64,000 bases of DNA, taken from the NCBI RefSeq assembly GCF_031458075.1, contig NZ_JAVDXT010000003.1, forward strand, positions 248,001 through 312,000, in the 5' to 3' direction. Within the stretch, counting starts at the first letter, position 1. Every line of letters begins with the position of its first letter. Origin of the DNA: Rhodoferax_B ferrireducens_A. Its GTDB lineage: Bacteria > Pseudomonadota > Gammaproteobacteria > Burkholderiales > Burkholderiaceae_C. This document shows positions 17,294 through 25,378 of this stretch, piece after piece. The notes below the pieces were generated by a model, which worked only from the letters and a program-made list of their open reading frames with translations, was not told where the DNA came from and searched no databases. The translations under genes and the position numbers were made by a program.

Positions 17294-18496
17294 ATGAACC
17301 TTATTGCTGTCAACGTTTCCACCCTGCGCCTGGGCCAACCGCTTCCATTTGCCCTGCGTAACGAACAGGGTGTGCTGCTCGCCCACAAGGGGTATGTGAT
17401 CAACGACCGCGAAGAGATCAGCTACTGGACCTCGCGCGGCATGACCCTGTGCGTGGACGTGGACGCCGCCGACAACCACCGCGCCTACGTGGGCAAGCTG
17501 TACGAGATGGTGCGCTCGGACACACCGCTGGGCGATATCGCCGACATGCAGCTGGCCGCCGCCGACCTGGACAAGGGCGATGCACGCGAGGTGTCGGCCA
17601 TCCCCGACTGGACTGCCTTGCAGATCCGCGCCAACGGCCTGCTGCGCGACCCGCAGAACGAGCAGTTCCTGCCGCGGCTGGACAAGCTCTATACCGAACT
17701 GAACCAGCTGGTCGAGCAGCACCCGGACGCCACGCTGTGCGCGCTGATGCATTTGTCGGCCACCGAGATGCAGATGTACAGCGCCACCCATGCGATGCTG
17801 GTCTATGTGGTGTGCAGCCTGGCGGCGCGCGAGGTGCTGAACTGGCCGGCCGACCTGGATGCGACCCTGGGCAAGGCCGCGCTGACCATGAACATCGCCA
17901 TGACGGCAATGCAGGACGAGCTGACCCTGCAGAACCAGGCGCTCACCGCCAAGCAGATCGAAATGGTCGAGCAGCATGCGCAGCGTGCCTTCAGCATGCT
18001 GGTGGCCATGGGGGTGGACAACGAAAACTGGCTGCTGGCGGTGCGCCACCACCACGACCGCTCGCCCGGACCGCTGGGCGGCAAGACCGTGGCACTGCGG
18101 CTGGCGCGGCTGATCCAGCGGGCCGACACCTTTATCGCCCGGCTCTCGCCGCGCGCGGGCCGGCTGTCGATGCCGCCCAATGCGGCCATGCAGGCCTGCT
18201 ATTTCGACGAGAAAAAGCATGTGGACGAAGCCGGCGCGGCGCTGATCAAGGCTGTAGGCGTGTATTCGCCCGGGGTCTATGTGCGGCTGGCGAATGGCGA
18301 AATCGCCGTGGTGATCCGCCGCAGCGCCAATACCACCGCGCCGCGGGTGGCGGTGATCATCAACCGCGAAGGCATGCCCACCGGCGAAATGATCGTGCGC
18401 GAGACCAATACCGCCATCCACAAGATCATCGCCCACGTGCCGCACCGCGACGTCAAGGTGCAGGTGCAGCTGGAGCGCCTGCTGGCGCTGATCTAG
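17294..18496 (+). CDS. HD-GYP-like domain protein with degenerate metal site
   Basis: Encodes 400 residues. The N-terminal third (QPLPFALRNEQGVLLAHKGY) resembles the small beta domain found before HD-GYP domains in Burkholderiales. The C-terminal half follows HD-GYP spacing: YSATHAMLVYVVC for the first His, RHHHDRSPG for the HHE.DG region, and a later YSPG.YVRL. The canonical HD pair is replaced (ALTMNIAM where ALLHDIGM is usual), and no GYP is visible. It is probably a non-catalytic c-di-GMP sensor or a diverged phosphohydrolase. The start has no strong Shine-Dalgarno sequence. Confidence 0.7.
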   Translation: MNLIAVNVSTLRLGQPLPFALRNEQGVLLAHKGYVINDREEISYWTSRGMTLCVDVDAADNHRAYVGKLYEMVRSDTPLGDIADMQLAAADLDKGDAREVSAIPDWTALQIRANGLLRDPQNEQFLPRLDKLYTELNQLVEQHPDATLCALMHLSATEMQMYSATHAMLVYVVCSLAAREVLNWPADLDATLGKAALTMNIAMTAMQDELTLQNQALTAKQIEMVEQHAQRAFSMLVAMGVDNENWLLAVRHHHDRSPGPLGGKTVALRLARLIQRADTFIARLSPRAGRLSMPPNAAMQACYFDEKKHVDEAGAALIKAVGVYSPGVYVRLANGEIAVVIRRSANTTAPRVAVIINREGMPTGEMIVRETNTAIHKIIAHVPHRDVKVQVQLERLLALI

Positions 18497-18497
18497 C

Positions 18498-19370
18498 TCA
18501 GGTAGCCGCTGGTGTGGGCGGCGTGGCAGCCGCGCTGTCGGCCAGCTCTTTGCTGATCTCTTTGCGGTAGCGGTTCAGCTCTTGCACGGTCTTGAAGCTG
18601 CGGTCCATCAGCAGACTCAGGTTGTGCAGGATGCGATCAACCACCTTGCCCTCCCACACCGCGTCGAACTTGATCTGCGTGTCCAGCCAGTGCTCCAGCC
18701 ACTCGGGATTCGGCAGGCGGCTCTGAATGGTGTCGCGCGGAAACAGGCTCTCGTTCACGTGCAGATTGGTCGGGTGCAGCGCCTGGGCGGTGCGGCGGGC
18801 GCTGGCCATCAGCACGCCCACCTTGGTGAAGGCGGTACGGGCTTCGTTACCCACGTTGTTGATGGCGCGCTTCATGTAGCGCAGGTAGGCGCCACCGTGG
18901 CGGGCTTCGTCCTGGCTGAGCTTGGTGTAGATGTTCTTGATCACCGGCTCGGAATGCCATTCGCTGGCCCGGCGGTACCAGTGGTTCAGGCGGATCTCGC
19001 CGCAGAAATGCAGCATCAGCGTCTCCAGCGCAGGCGCCGGGTCGAACTCGAAGCGGATGTCGTGCAGCTCTTCTTCGGTGGGCACGAGATCGGGGCGGAA
19101 GCGGCGCAGGTACTCCATCAGCACCAGCGAATGCTTTTGCTCTTCAAAGAACCAGACCGACATGAAGGCGGAGAAATCGCTGTCGTCCTGGTTGTCGCGC
19201 AAGAACATCTCGGTGGCCGGCAAGGCCGCCCACTCGGTGATGGCGTTCATCTTGATGGTCTGTGCCTGTTCGTCGGTCAACAGGCTCGGATCGAAGTCAG
19301 CCCATGGAACATCTTTTTCCATATTCCAACGCACGGCTTCGAGTTGCTTAAAAAGTTCAGGGTAGAGCAT
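18498..19370 (-). CDS. Ferritin-like diiron protein (acyl-ACP desaturase-like)
   Basis: Encodes 290 residues, all helical, no signal. Two ExxH metal-binding motifs are present: FFEEQKHSLVL near residue 75 and QDEARHGGAYL near 155, with additional Glu residues in paired helices, the pattern of a carboxylate-bridged diiron four-helix bundle. This family is usually annotated as ferritin or related to plant acyl-ACP desaturase. It is divergent from the lipid-modification operon that starts 366 bp away, so a role in fatty acyl oxidation is plausible but unproven. It is convergent with the HD-GYP-like gene, with one base between stops. Confidence 0.8.
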   Translation of the reverse strand: MLYPELFKQLEAVRWNMEKDVPWADFDPSLLTDEQAQTIKMNAITEWAALPATEMFLRDNQDDSDFSAFMSVWFFEEQKHSLVLMEYLRRFRPDLVPTEEELHDIRFEFDPAPALETLMLHFCGEIRLNHWYRRASEWHSEPVIKNIYTKLSQDEARHGGAYLRYMKRAINNVGNEARTAFTKVGVLMASARRTAQALHPTNLHVNESLFPRDTIQSRLPNPEWLEHWLDTQIKFDAVWEGKVVDRILHNLSLLMDRSFKTVQELNRYRKEISKELADSAAATPPTPAAT

Positions 19371-19458
19371 GGCAATCCTTCATAACTGGCTTCATTCTAG
19401 GCGGTTGGGGTGACATTGCAGGCTGGCGGAAACACCGGGGCGCGTGGAAAATAAAACT

Positions 19459-19490
19459 TGTTAGTCACAAAGTGACTGATTGGTATATTA
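19459..19490 (+). promoter_or_regulatory. Palindromic operator and promoter candidate upstream of the lipid-modification operon
   Basis: A perfect inverted repeat AGTCAC-AAA-GTGACT occupies 19463-19477. TTGTTA just before it and TATATTAT just after it could be -35 and -10 elements about 19 bp apart, so a bound repressor would cover the promoter. The stretch between the ferritin-like gene and the FAD oxidoreductase (19371-19736) holds no convincing gene. A second small palindrome, GCACACTGTGTGC, lies at 19632-19644. Confidence 0.45.
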
Positions 19491-19736
19491 TCACCCTATG
19501 CGATCTACCCGCTTCACATTCCTTTACCCCTCCGCGGTGGCACGGCCCGGGAACTTATTGCGGCCGGTGCCGCTCCATAGCCGGGTTGCTGCATCTGCGG
19601 TACACACCTTTTTCTGGCAGCGAAGCCGTCCGCACACTGTGTGCAGGCACGATACCCCGGGGCGGTTCTCCTCCTCCCTCACTCCCTCGTTCGCATCGGG
19701 GTGCTTCGCAGCCACTTTCCTTCGCCAGGCGGCCTG

Positions 19737-21044
19737 ATGGGCGCGCCGCTGAAACTGGCCATCGTCGGCTCGGGCATTTCCGGGCTGGCGGTCGCGCACC
19801 GGTTGCGCGGCCAGGCCGACATCACCCTGTTCGAAGCCGGCAGCTACTTTGGCGGCCACACCCATACCGTCGACCTGACCCTGCCCACCCCCGGCGGCCT
19901 GGTCACGCACGGGGTGGACACCGGCTTTCTGGTCTTCAACGAGCGCACCTACCCGCAGCTGATCGCCCTGCTGGCCGAGCTGGACGTGGCCACGGCCAAG
20001 ACCGACATGTCGTTCTCGGCGCAGATTCCCCCCAGCACGCCGGACCAGCGCTATGTGGAATGGAGCGGCAGCACGCTGGGCAGCGTGTTCGCCCAGCGCC
20101 GCAACCTGTGGAGCCCGCGCTTCTGGGGCATGCTGCGCGACCTGCTGCGCTTCAACCGGATCACCACCCGGCTGGCTTTGGACAACCACGACGCCGCCCT
20201 GGCCCAGCCGCTGGGCGAGTTTCTGGACCAGCAGCGCTTCGGCACAGCCTTCCGCGACTGGTACTTTCTGCCCATGATGGGCTGCATCTGGAGCTGCCCG
20301 ACCGCGCAGATGCTGCAGTTTCCGGTGGCCACCATGGTGCGCTTCTGCCACAACCACGGCCTGCTGCAGGTGCTGAACCGGCCCCAGTGGTGGACGGTCA
20401 CCGGCGGCGCGCGGCATTACGTGGACAAGATCGTCGAGAAAATCGCCGACAGGCGCCTGAACAGCCCGGTACAGCGCATCGAGCGCCTGGCCGACGGCGT
20501 GCAGATCACCAGCCAGACCCACGGCTTCGCGCGCACCGAGCGCTTCGACAAAGTGGTGCTGGCCACCCATTCCGACCAGGCCCTGGCGCTGCTGGCAGCC
20601 CCCAGTGCGGCCGAGCAGGCCACCCTGGGCGCCATCCACTACCACGCGAACCGGGCAGTGCTGCACACCGATGCCTCGCTGTTGCCGCACAACCCCAGCG
20701 CCTGGGCTGCGTGGAACTACGAGCGCGCGCCGGCCACGGATACCGAATCCAGCCGCGTGTGCCTGCACTACTGGCTGAACAAGCTGCAGCCGCTGCCCTG
20801 GAGCCAACCGGTGGTCGTCTCCTTGAATCCAATCCGCGAGATCGCGCGTACCCATGTCATGGGCACTTTTGACTACGCACACCCGGTTCTGGACCTGGCC
20901 GCCATCGCGGCGCAAAAGCGCATGCCCGACCTGCAAGGCCAGCAGAACACCTACTTTTGTGGCGCGTGGATGGGCTACGGCTTCCACGAGGACGGCCTGA
21001 AAGCCGGGCTGGCCGTGGCCGAGCTGCTCAAGGCCGGGGTATGA
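19737..21044 (+). CDS. FAD-dependent amine oxidase-like oxidoreductase
   Basis: Encodes 435 residues. The Rossmann FAD motif is at the very N-terminus (AIVGSGISGLAVAHRL), followed by EAGSYFGGHTHTVD, typical of the NAD/FAD-binding proteins that head DUF1365-CFAS operons. ATG 19737 places the FAD motif at residue 7, as in the family. The longer upstream frame adds unrelated sequence. Its stop overlaps the next start (ATGA), so the two are translationally coupled. In Alphaproteobacteria and Gammaproteobacteria, homologous operons answer to singlet oxygen or envelope stress and modify unsaturated fatty acyl chains. The exact reaction is not established here. Confidence 0.88.
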   Translation: MGAPLKLAIVGSGISGLAVAHRLRGQADITLFEAGSYFGGHTHTVDLTLPTPGGLVTHGVDTGFLVFNERTYPQLIALLAELDVATAKTDMSFSAQIPPSTPDQRYVEWSGSTLGSVFAQRRNLWSPRFWGMLRDLLRFNRITTRLALDNHDAALAQPLGEFLDQQRFGTAFRDWYFLPMMGCIWSCPTAQMLQFPVATMVRFCHNHGLLQVLNRPQWWTVTGGARHYVDKIVEKIADRRLNSPVQRIERLADGVQITSQTHGFARTERFDKVVLATHSDQALALLAAPSAAEQATLGAIHYHANRAVLHTDASLLPHNPSAWAAWNYERAPATDTESSRVCLHYWLNKLQPLPWSQPVVVSLNPIREIARTHVMGTFDYAHPVLDLAAIAAQKRMPDLQGQQNTYFCGAWMGYGFHEDGLKAGLAVAELLKAGV

Positions 21045-21775
21045 ACCAGGCACAGATAGGCTTCGGCCAGGTCCGCCACACCCGGCTGCGCCCGGTGCGC
21101 CATGCCTTCGCCTACCCGACCTACTTTCTGATGCTGCCCATGCGCTCGCTGGCCGGCAGCCCGCTGGCCATCAACCGCCGCGCGGCCTTGAGCTTTTATG
21201 ACGCCGACCACGGCGACGGCCAAGGCAGCGCCCTGGCCTGGATCGAAGCCCTGCTGCAGCGCGAAGGCATCACCGATGCCGACGGCGAGATCTGGCTGCA
21301 TTGCTACCCACGGGTCTTCGGCCATACCTTCAAGCCGGTGAGCTTCTGGTACTGCGAACGCGCCGACGGGTCGCTGCGCGCCATCGTGGTCGAGGTCAAC
21401 AACACCTTTGGCGAACGGCACTGCTACGTGCTCGACCAACCCCGTTACGGCGTCGAGCTGACCGCCGCCAAGGTGTTCCACGTGTCACCCTTCTGCCCTG
21501 TCGAGGGCGGCTACCGCTTCCGCTTCATGCGCGCCGGCGACAAGACCGTGGCCCGCGTCGACTATGACGATGCGCAAGGCGCCCTCATAGCAACCAGCGT
21601 CAGCGGCAGCCTGCAGCCCATCACCGCCGCCAGCATCCGCCGCGCGCTCTGGCGCTACCCGGCGATGACCTTCGGCGTGGTCGCGCGCATCCACTGGCAG
21701 GCCTTCCAGCTGTGGCGGCAGCGCGTGCCGTTTTTCAGCAAACCCGTGCCCCCCAAAGATTTTGTGACGAGATAG
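21041..21775 (+). CDS. DUF1365 family protein
   Basis: Encodes 244 residues beginning MNQAQIGFGQVRHTRLRPVR. The family signatures YPTYFLMLPM, CYPRVFGHTFKPVSFWYC and EVNNTFGERHCYVL are clear. DUF1365 proteins occur almost always between an FAD oxidoreductase and a cyclopropane-fatty-acid-synthase-like enzyme, as here. Biochemical function is unknown to me. It overlaps the upstream gene by four bases and precedes the next by five. Confidence 0.9.
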   Translation: MNQAQIGFGQVRHTRLRPVRHAFAYPTYFLMLPMRSLAGSPLAINRRAALSFYDADHGDGQGSALAWIEALLQREGITDADGEIWLHCYPRVFGHTFKPVSFWYCERADGSLRAIVVEVNNTFGERHCYVLDQPRYGVELTAAKVFHVSPFCPVEGGYRFRFMRAGDKTVARVDYDDAQGALIATSVSGSLQPITAASIRRALWRYPAMTFGVVARIHWQAFQLWRQRVPFFSKPVPPKDFVTR

Positions 21776-21780
21776 CGACA

Positions 21781-23013
21781 ATGAACAACAGCACCACTGC
21801 CTCCGGTTTTGCCGTCCCCTCCGACGCGCCCGCCGCGGCCCGCACCGCGCTCAAGCTGTTGCAGCGCCTGCGCCACGGCAGCATCACCATGCAGCTGCCC
21901 GACGGCAGCATGCAGGTGTTCGGCAACCACCAGCAGCACGGCGACGCGCCGACCGCGGCCATGACGCTGAAGAACTGGAAACTCTGCGCGGCAGCCCTCA
22001 AGTCGGGCGACATCGGCGTGGCCGAAACCTATATTGCCGGCGACTGGACCACGCCCAACCTCACCGACCTACTGACCGTCTTCATCTGCAATCGGCAGGA
22101 AATCGAAGACGTGGTGTACGGCCACTGGATCGGCCGGCTCTGGTACCGCATCCAGCATTTGCTGAACCGCAACACCAAGGCCAACAGCCAGAAGAACATC
22201 CACGCCCATTACGACCTGGGCAATGCCTTCTACACGCTGTGGCTGGACGACAGCATGAACTACTCATCCGCCTGGTTCGAGGGCGACCTGGACCGGCCGC
22301 TGCGCGAGGCGCAGAACGCCAAGGTACGCCGCGCGCTGGCCATGGCGAATGTGCAACCCGGCGACCGGGTGCTGGAGATCGGCTGCGGCTGGGGCGCGCT
22401 GGCCGAGATGGGCACCACCGAATTCAAGGCCAGCGTGACCGGCGTGACGCTGAGCACCGAGCAGCTGGCCTTTGCCAACAGCCGCATGCAGCGCCTGGGC
22501 ATGGACAGCCGCGCCGACCTGCGCCTGCAGGACTACCGCGACATCAGCGACGCGCCCTTCGACGCGATCTGCTCGGTGGAGATGGTGGAAGCCGTGGGCC
22601 GCGAATACTGGCCCACCTACTTCCAGACCGTGGCCCGCCTGCTCAAGCCCGGCGGCCGCGCCTGCATACAGAGCATCGTGATCGACGACAGCCTGTTCGA
22701 GCGCTACATCACCAGCACCGACTTCATCCAGCAGTACATCTTCCCCGGCGGCTGCCTGCCCTGCCCGCGCGAGTTCCGGCGTGAAGCCGCCGCGGCCGGG
22801 CTGGAGGTGGTGGACGAGTTCGCCTTCGGCCCCGACTACGCCGAAACCCTGCGCCGCTGGCGCGACAAGTTTCTGGCCGCCCGCAGCCAGGTGCTGCAGC
22901 TCGGTTTTGACGAAAGGTTTATGCGCTTATGGGAGTTCTACCTGGCCTACTGCGAAGCCGCCTTCGACAAGGGCAATATCAACCTCGTGCAGTACACGCT
23001 ATTAAAAAAATAG
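21781..23013 (+). CDS. Cyclopropane-fatty-acid-synthase-like SAM methyltransferase
   Basis: Encodes 410 residues. The SAM motif VLEIGCGWGALAE lies near residue 197, preceded by HYDLGNAFYTLWLDDSMNYS and followed by EMVEAVGREYWPTYF, all hallmarks of CFAS. Enzymes of this class transfer a methyl or methylene group from SAM to the double bond of phospholipid acyl chains at the membrane. In this operon type the product may be a methylated or furan fatty acid precursor (UfaM-like) rather than a cyclopropane, which is inference. The TAG stop is supplied by the dispersed repeat that begins 16 bases before the gene ends. Confidence 0.93.
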   Translation: MNNSTTASGFAVPSDAPAAARTALKLLQRLRHGSITMQLPDGSMQVFGNHQQHGDAPTAAMTLKNWKLCAAALKSGDIGVAETYIAGDWTTPNLTDLLTVFICNRQEIEDVVYGHWIGRLWYRIQHLLNRNTKANSQKNIHAHYDLGNAFYTLWLDDSMNYSSAWFEGDLDRPLREAQNAKVRRALAMANVQPGDRVLEIGCGWGALAEMGTTEFKASVTGVTLSTEQLAFANSRMQRLGMDSRADLRLQDYRDISDAPFDAICSVEMVEAVGREYWPTYFQTVARLLKPGGRACIQSIVIDDSLFERYITSTDFIQQYIFPGGCLPCPREFRREAAAAGLEVVDEFAFGPDYAETLRRWRDKFLAARSQVLQLGFDERFMRLWEFYLAYCEAAFDKGNINLVQYTLLKK

Positions 23014-23549
23014 CTGTCTGCGCAGGTACTCTCTGCGCCAGCGGCCTGTTTTGCTTAAATTTATGGGCAAGCGAGCTGCCCAGCGAAGTGGCCGCTGCCG
23101 TGCCGCAGGCCAGCCTCAGCGGCAGCACGCGGCTGAAGGTCTGGGGCTTTGATATCTACGACGCCCAACTGTGGGTGGCGCCCGGCTTCCAGGCCGCGCG
23201 CTACGCCGACACAGCGTTCGCGCTGGAGCTGCGCTACCTGCGCGACTTCAGCCGTGCCGACATCGCCCGCCGCTCGCTGGCCGAGATGCGCCGCAGCGCG
23301 CCGATGTCCGACGCCCAGGCCCAGGCCTGGCAGCAGAAGCTGGCCTCGGCCTTTCCTGATGTACAAAAGGGCGACCGCATCCTGGGCATCTACCTGCCGC
23401 AGACCCGCACGGCCCGCTTCCTGACCAACGGCCAGCCCACCGGCGAAGTCAGCGATGGCGACTTCGCGCGCCTGTTCTTCGGCATCTGGCTGTCGCCCGA
23501 CACCTCGGAGCCGGCCATGCGCAAACAGCTGCTGGCGGGCCATCCATGA
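22929..23549 (+). CDS. Chalcone-isomerase-like periplasmic protein with repeat-encoded leader
   Basis: The frame gives 206 residues from ATG 22929, overlapping the methyltransferase gene by 85 bases. The mature part (LKVWGFDIYDAQLWV, then FALELRYLRDFSR) matches the chalcone isomerase-like family found in these operons. The N-terminal leader IKKIAVCAGTLCASGLFCLN, a plausible signal peptide ending WASE, is encoded by a copy of the dispersed palindromic repeat (22998-23063). No ATG, GTG or TTG lies at its natural beginning; the alternatives are ATG 22929 or a rare ATT at 23001, which directly precedes KK. The stop overlaps the MFS start. Confidence 0.75.
   Translation: MGVLPGLLRSRLRQGQYQPRAVHAIKKIAVCAGTLCASGLFCLNLWASELPSEVAAAVPQASLSGSTRLKVWGFDIYDAQLWVAPGFQAARYADTAFALELRYLRDFSRADIARRSLAEMRRSAPMSDAQAQAWQQKLASAFPDVQKGDRILGIYLPQTRTARFLTNGQPTGEVSDGDFARLFFGIWLSPDTSEPAMRKQLLAGHP
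22998..23063 (+). repeat. Dispersed palindromic repeat, copy D (coding)
   Basis: GCTATTAAAAAAATAGCTG, CTGCGCAGGTACTCTCTGCGC, CAGCGGCCTGTTTTGCTTAAA. It provides the TAG of the upstream methyltransferase gene in one frame and the signal-peptide region of the chalcone-isomerase-like protein in another. The hairpin arms are partly decayed, as expected if it is now kept as coding sequence within an operon. Confidence 0.8.
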
Positions 23550-24793
23550 GCTCGGCCGCCTTCAGCGCTCGCAACGGCTTCGCCTACGGCCTGATGGGCC
23601 TGCCGCTGGCCTTTGTGGCGCTGCCGCTGTACGTGCTGCTGCCGCACCACTACGCCACCACGTTGGGCGTGCCACTGGCGGTGCTGGGGCAGATTCTGCT
23701 GGGTGCGCGGCTGTTCGACGGACTGATCGACCCGCTGCTGGGCCGCTGGGGCGATGCGCTGTTTGCCCGCTCCACCCGTGCCGTGCTGGGGGTGGCCGCC
23801 ATGGCGGCGGTGTTGATGGCGCTGGGCTTTTGGGGCCTGTTCTTTCCGGCCACCCGGCAGCATGTGCTGCTGTGGGCCGCGGCCCTGCTGGTGCTGACCT
23901 ATACCGCCTACAGCACCCTGGGCGTGCTGCACCAGTCCTGGGCCGCGCTGCTGGGCGGCGACGAGGCCCAGCGCAGCCGCCTGGTCGGCTGGCGCGAAGG
24001 CCTGGGCCTGGTCGGCGTGGTGGTGGCCAGCGTGGCGCCCACGCTGCTGGGCCTGCCGACTACGGTACTGCTGCTGGCGCTGTGCCTGGCCCTGGGCTGG
24101 CTGGCCTGGACCCGCGCCGTCGGCCCGCAGCCGCAGCGCCAGGCCGTGCACCGCGCCGCGCTGTGGCAACCGTTTGCCAACCCGGCATTCCGCCGGCTGC
24201 TGGCGGTGTTCTTGCTGAACGGCATTGCCAGCGCCGTGCCCGCCACCCTGGTGCTGTTCTTTGTGCAAGACCGGCTGCAGGCGGCCGAGGCGCTGCAGCC
24301 GCTGTTCCTGGCCACCTACTTTGCCTGCGCCGCCCTGTCGATTCCGCTGTGGCTGCGGCTGGTGCCGCGCTGGGGGCTGGCGCGCACCTGGCTGGTCGGC
24401 ATGGGCGTGGCGGTGGCGGCGTTCGTGTGTGCGTCCCTGCTGGGCGCGGGCGACAGCGTGGCCTTTCTCACCGTCTGCGCTGCGTCCGGCATGGCCCTGG
24501 GCACCGACCTGGCCCTGCCCGGCGCGCTGCTGGCCGGCATCGTGCAGCGCAGCGACCGCCAGACCGCAGGCCTGTACTTCGGCTGGTGGAACTTTGCCAC
24601 CAAGCTGAACCTGGCCCTGGCCGCCGGCCTGGCCCTGCCGCTGCTGGCCTGGCTGGGCTATACCCCCGGCGCCCAGGATGCGGGCGCGCTGCACGCCCTG
24701 ACGGCCATCTACTGCCTGCTGCCCTGCGTGCTCAAGCTGGCCGCGGCCGGCGCGTTGTATTTGCTCATCATTCGCTCCAAGGATTCCTTATGA
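23546..24793 (+). CDS. MFS transporter, GPH (sugar:cation symporter-like) family
   Basis: Encodes 415 residues with about twelve membrane segments. LLGARLFDGLIDPLLGRWGD near residue 55 is the GPH-family motif (R.FD...DP..G...D). The companion GWREGLGLVGVVVAS is also present. Members of this family in lipid-modification operons are often called MFS transporters of unknown substrate; a lipid or lysolipid cargo is possible. It starts with an ATGA overlap and ends with one, so it sits fully inside the operon. Confidence 0.88.
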   Translation: MSSAAFSARNGFAYGLMGLPLAFVALPLYVLLPHHYATTLGVPLAVLGQILLGARLFDGLIDPLLGRWGDALFARSTRAVLGVAAMAAVLMALGFWGLFFPATRQHVLLWAAALLVLTYTAYSTLGVLHQSWAALLGGDEAQRSRLVGWREGLGLVGVVVASVAPTLLGLPTTVLLLALCLALGWLAWTRAVGPQPQRQAVHRAALWQPFANPAFRRLLAVFLLNGIASAVPATLVLFFVQDRLQAAEALQPLFLATYFACAALSIPLWLRLVPRWGLARTWLVGMGVAVAAFVCASLLGAGDSVAFLTVCAASGMALGTDLALPGALLAGIVQRSDRQTAGLYFGWWNFATKLNLALAAGLALPLLAWLGYTPGAQDAGALHALTAIYCLLPCVLKLAAAGALYLLIIRSKDSL

Positions 24794-25314
24794 AACGCCG
24801 TCTTCTCCTACTCGCCAGCAGCGCTGCCCTGGCTGGCTGTGCCGGCCCCCAGCTGGCCGACTACGCCAACCAAACGCCCAAGCTGGACCTGCGCAGCTAC
24901 TTCAACGGCAGGCTGGACGCGTATGGCGTGTTCACCGACCGCTCCGGCAAGGTGGTCAAGCGCTTCACCGTGCTGATGGTGTGCAGCTGGAGCGGCGACG
25001 ACGGCGTGTTGGACGAATCCTTCACCTATTCCGACGGCACGACGCAAAAGCGCGTCTGGCGGCTGCACCGCGAGGCCGATGGCCGCTACAGCGGCCGGGC
25101 CGACGACGTGGTGGGTGCGGCCCTGGGCGCGCAAAGCGGCAACGCCTTCCACTGGCAGTACACGCTGGCGCTGCCGGTCGACGGCACGGTCTACCAGGTG
25201 CAGATGGACGACTGGATGTACCTGGTGACCGACAAGGTGATGCTGAACAAGGCCCGCATGAGCAAGCTCGGCATCCACCTGGGCGAAGTCACGCTGTCTT
25301 TTACCAAACCCTAA
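24790..25314 (+). CDS. DUF3833 family lipoprotein
   Basis: Encodes 174 residues starting MKRRLLLLASSAALAGCAG, a lipoprotein signal with lipobox LAGC (Cys17). The mature domain includes LDLRSYFNGRLDAYGVFTDR, then WRLHREADGRYSGRADDVVG, characteristic of DUF3833. Function is unknown; its constant partner genes place it in envelope lipid modification. Start by ATGA overlap with the MFS gene. A repeat copy separates it from the next gene. Confidence 0.9.
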   Translation: MKRRLLLLASSAALAGCAGPQLADYANQTPKLDLRSYFNGRLDAYGVFTDRSGKVVKRFTVLMVCSWSGDDGVLDESFTYSDGTTQKRVWRLHREADGRYSGRADDVVGAALGAQSGNAFHWQYTLALPVDGTVYQVQMDDWMYLVTDKVMLNKARMSKLGIHLGEVTLSFTKP

Positions 25315-25329
25315 GCCAAATCGGACCCT

Positions 25330-25378
25330 GGCGCATATTCCACTAGCGCAAGCAGCTATTAAAAATAGAGCAAACAGC
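25330..25378 (-). repeat. Dispersed palindromic repeat, copy E
   Basis: GGCGCATATTCCACTAGCGC, AAGCAGCTATTAAAAATAGAGC, AAACAGC. It directly abuts the ATG of the SDR gene, so it occupies that gene's ribosome binding region. It lies inside an operon, where a strong terminator would be polar. Confidence 0.85.

Noticed and set aside
19472..19737. Small gene starting near 19480 or 19499 after the palindrome
   Set aside because: The frame (about 85 residues, starting MVYYHPMRSTRFTF) has no recognisable fold or codon bias, so I treat the stretch as leader or decayed sequence.
23390..24694. 434-residue frame on the minus strand
   Set aside because: Antisense shadow of the chalcone-isomerase-like and MFS genes, with Gln/His/Gly-rich composition and no motif.
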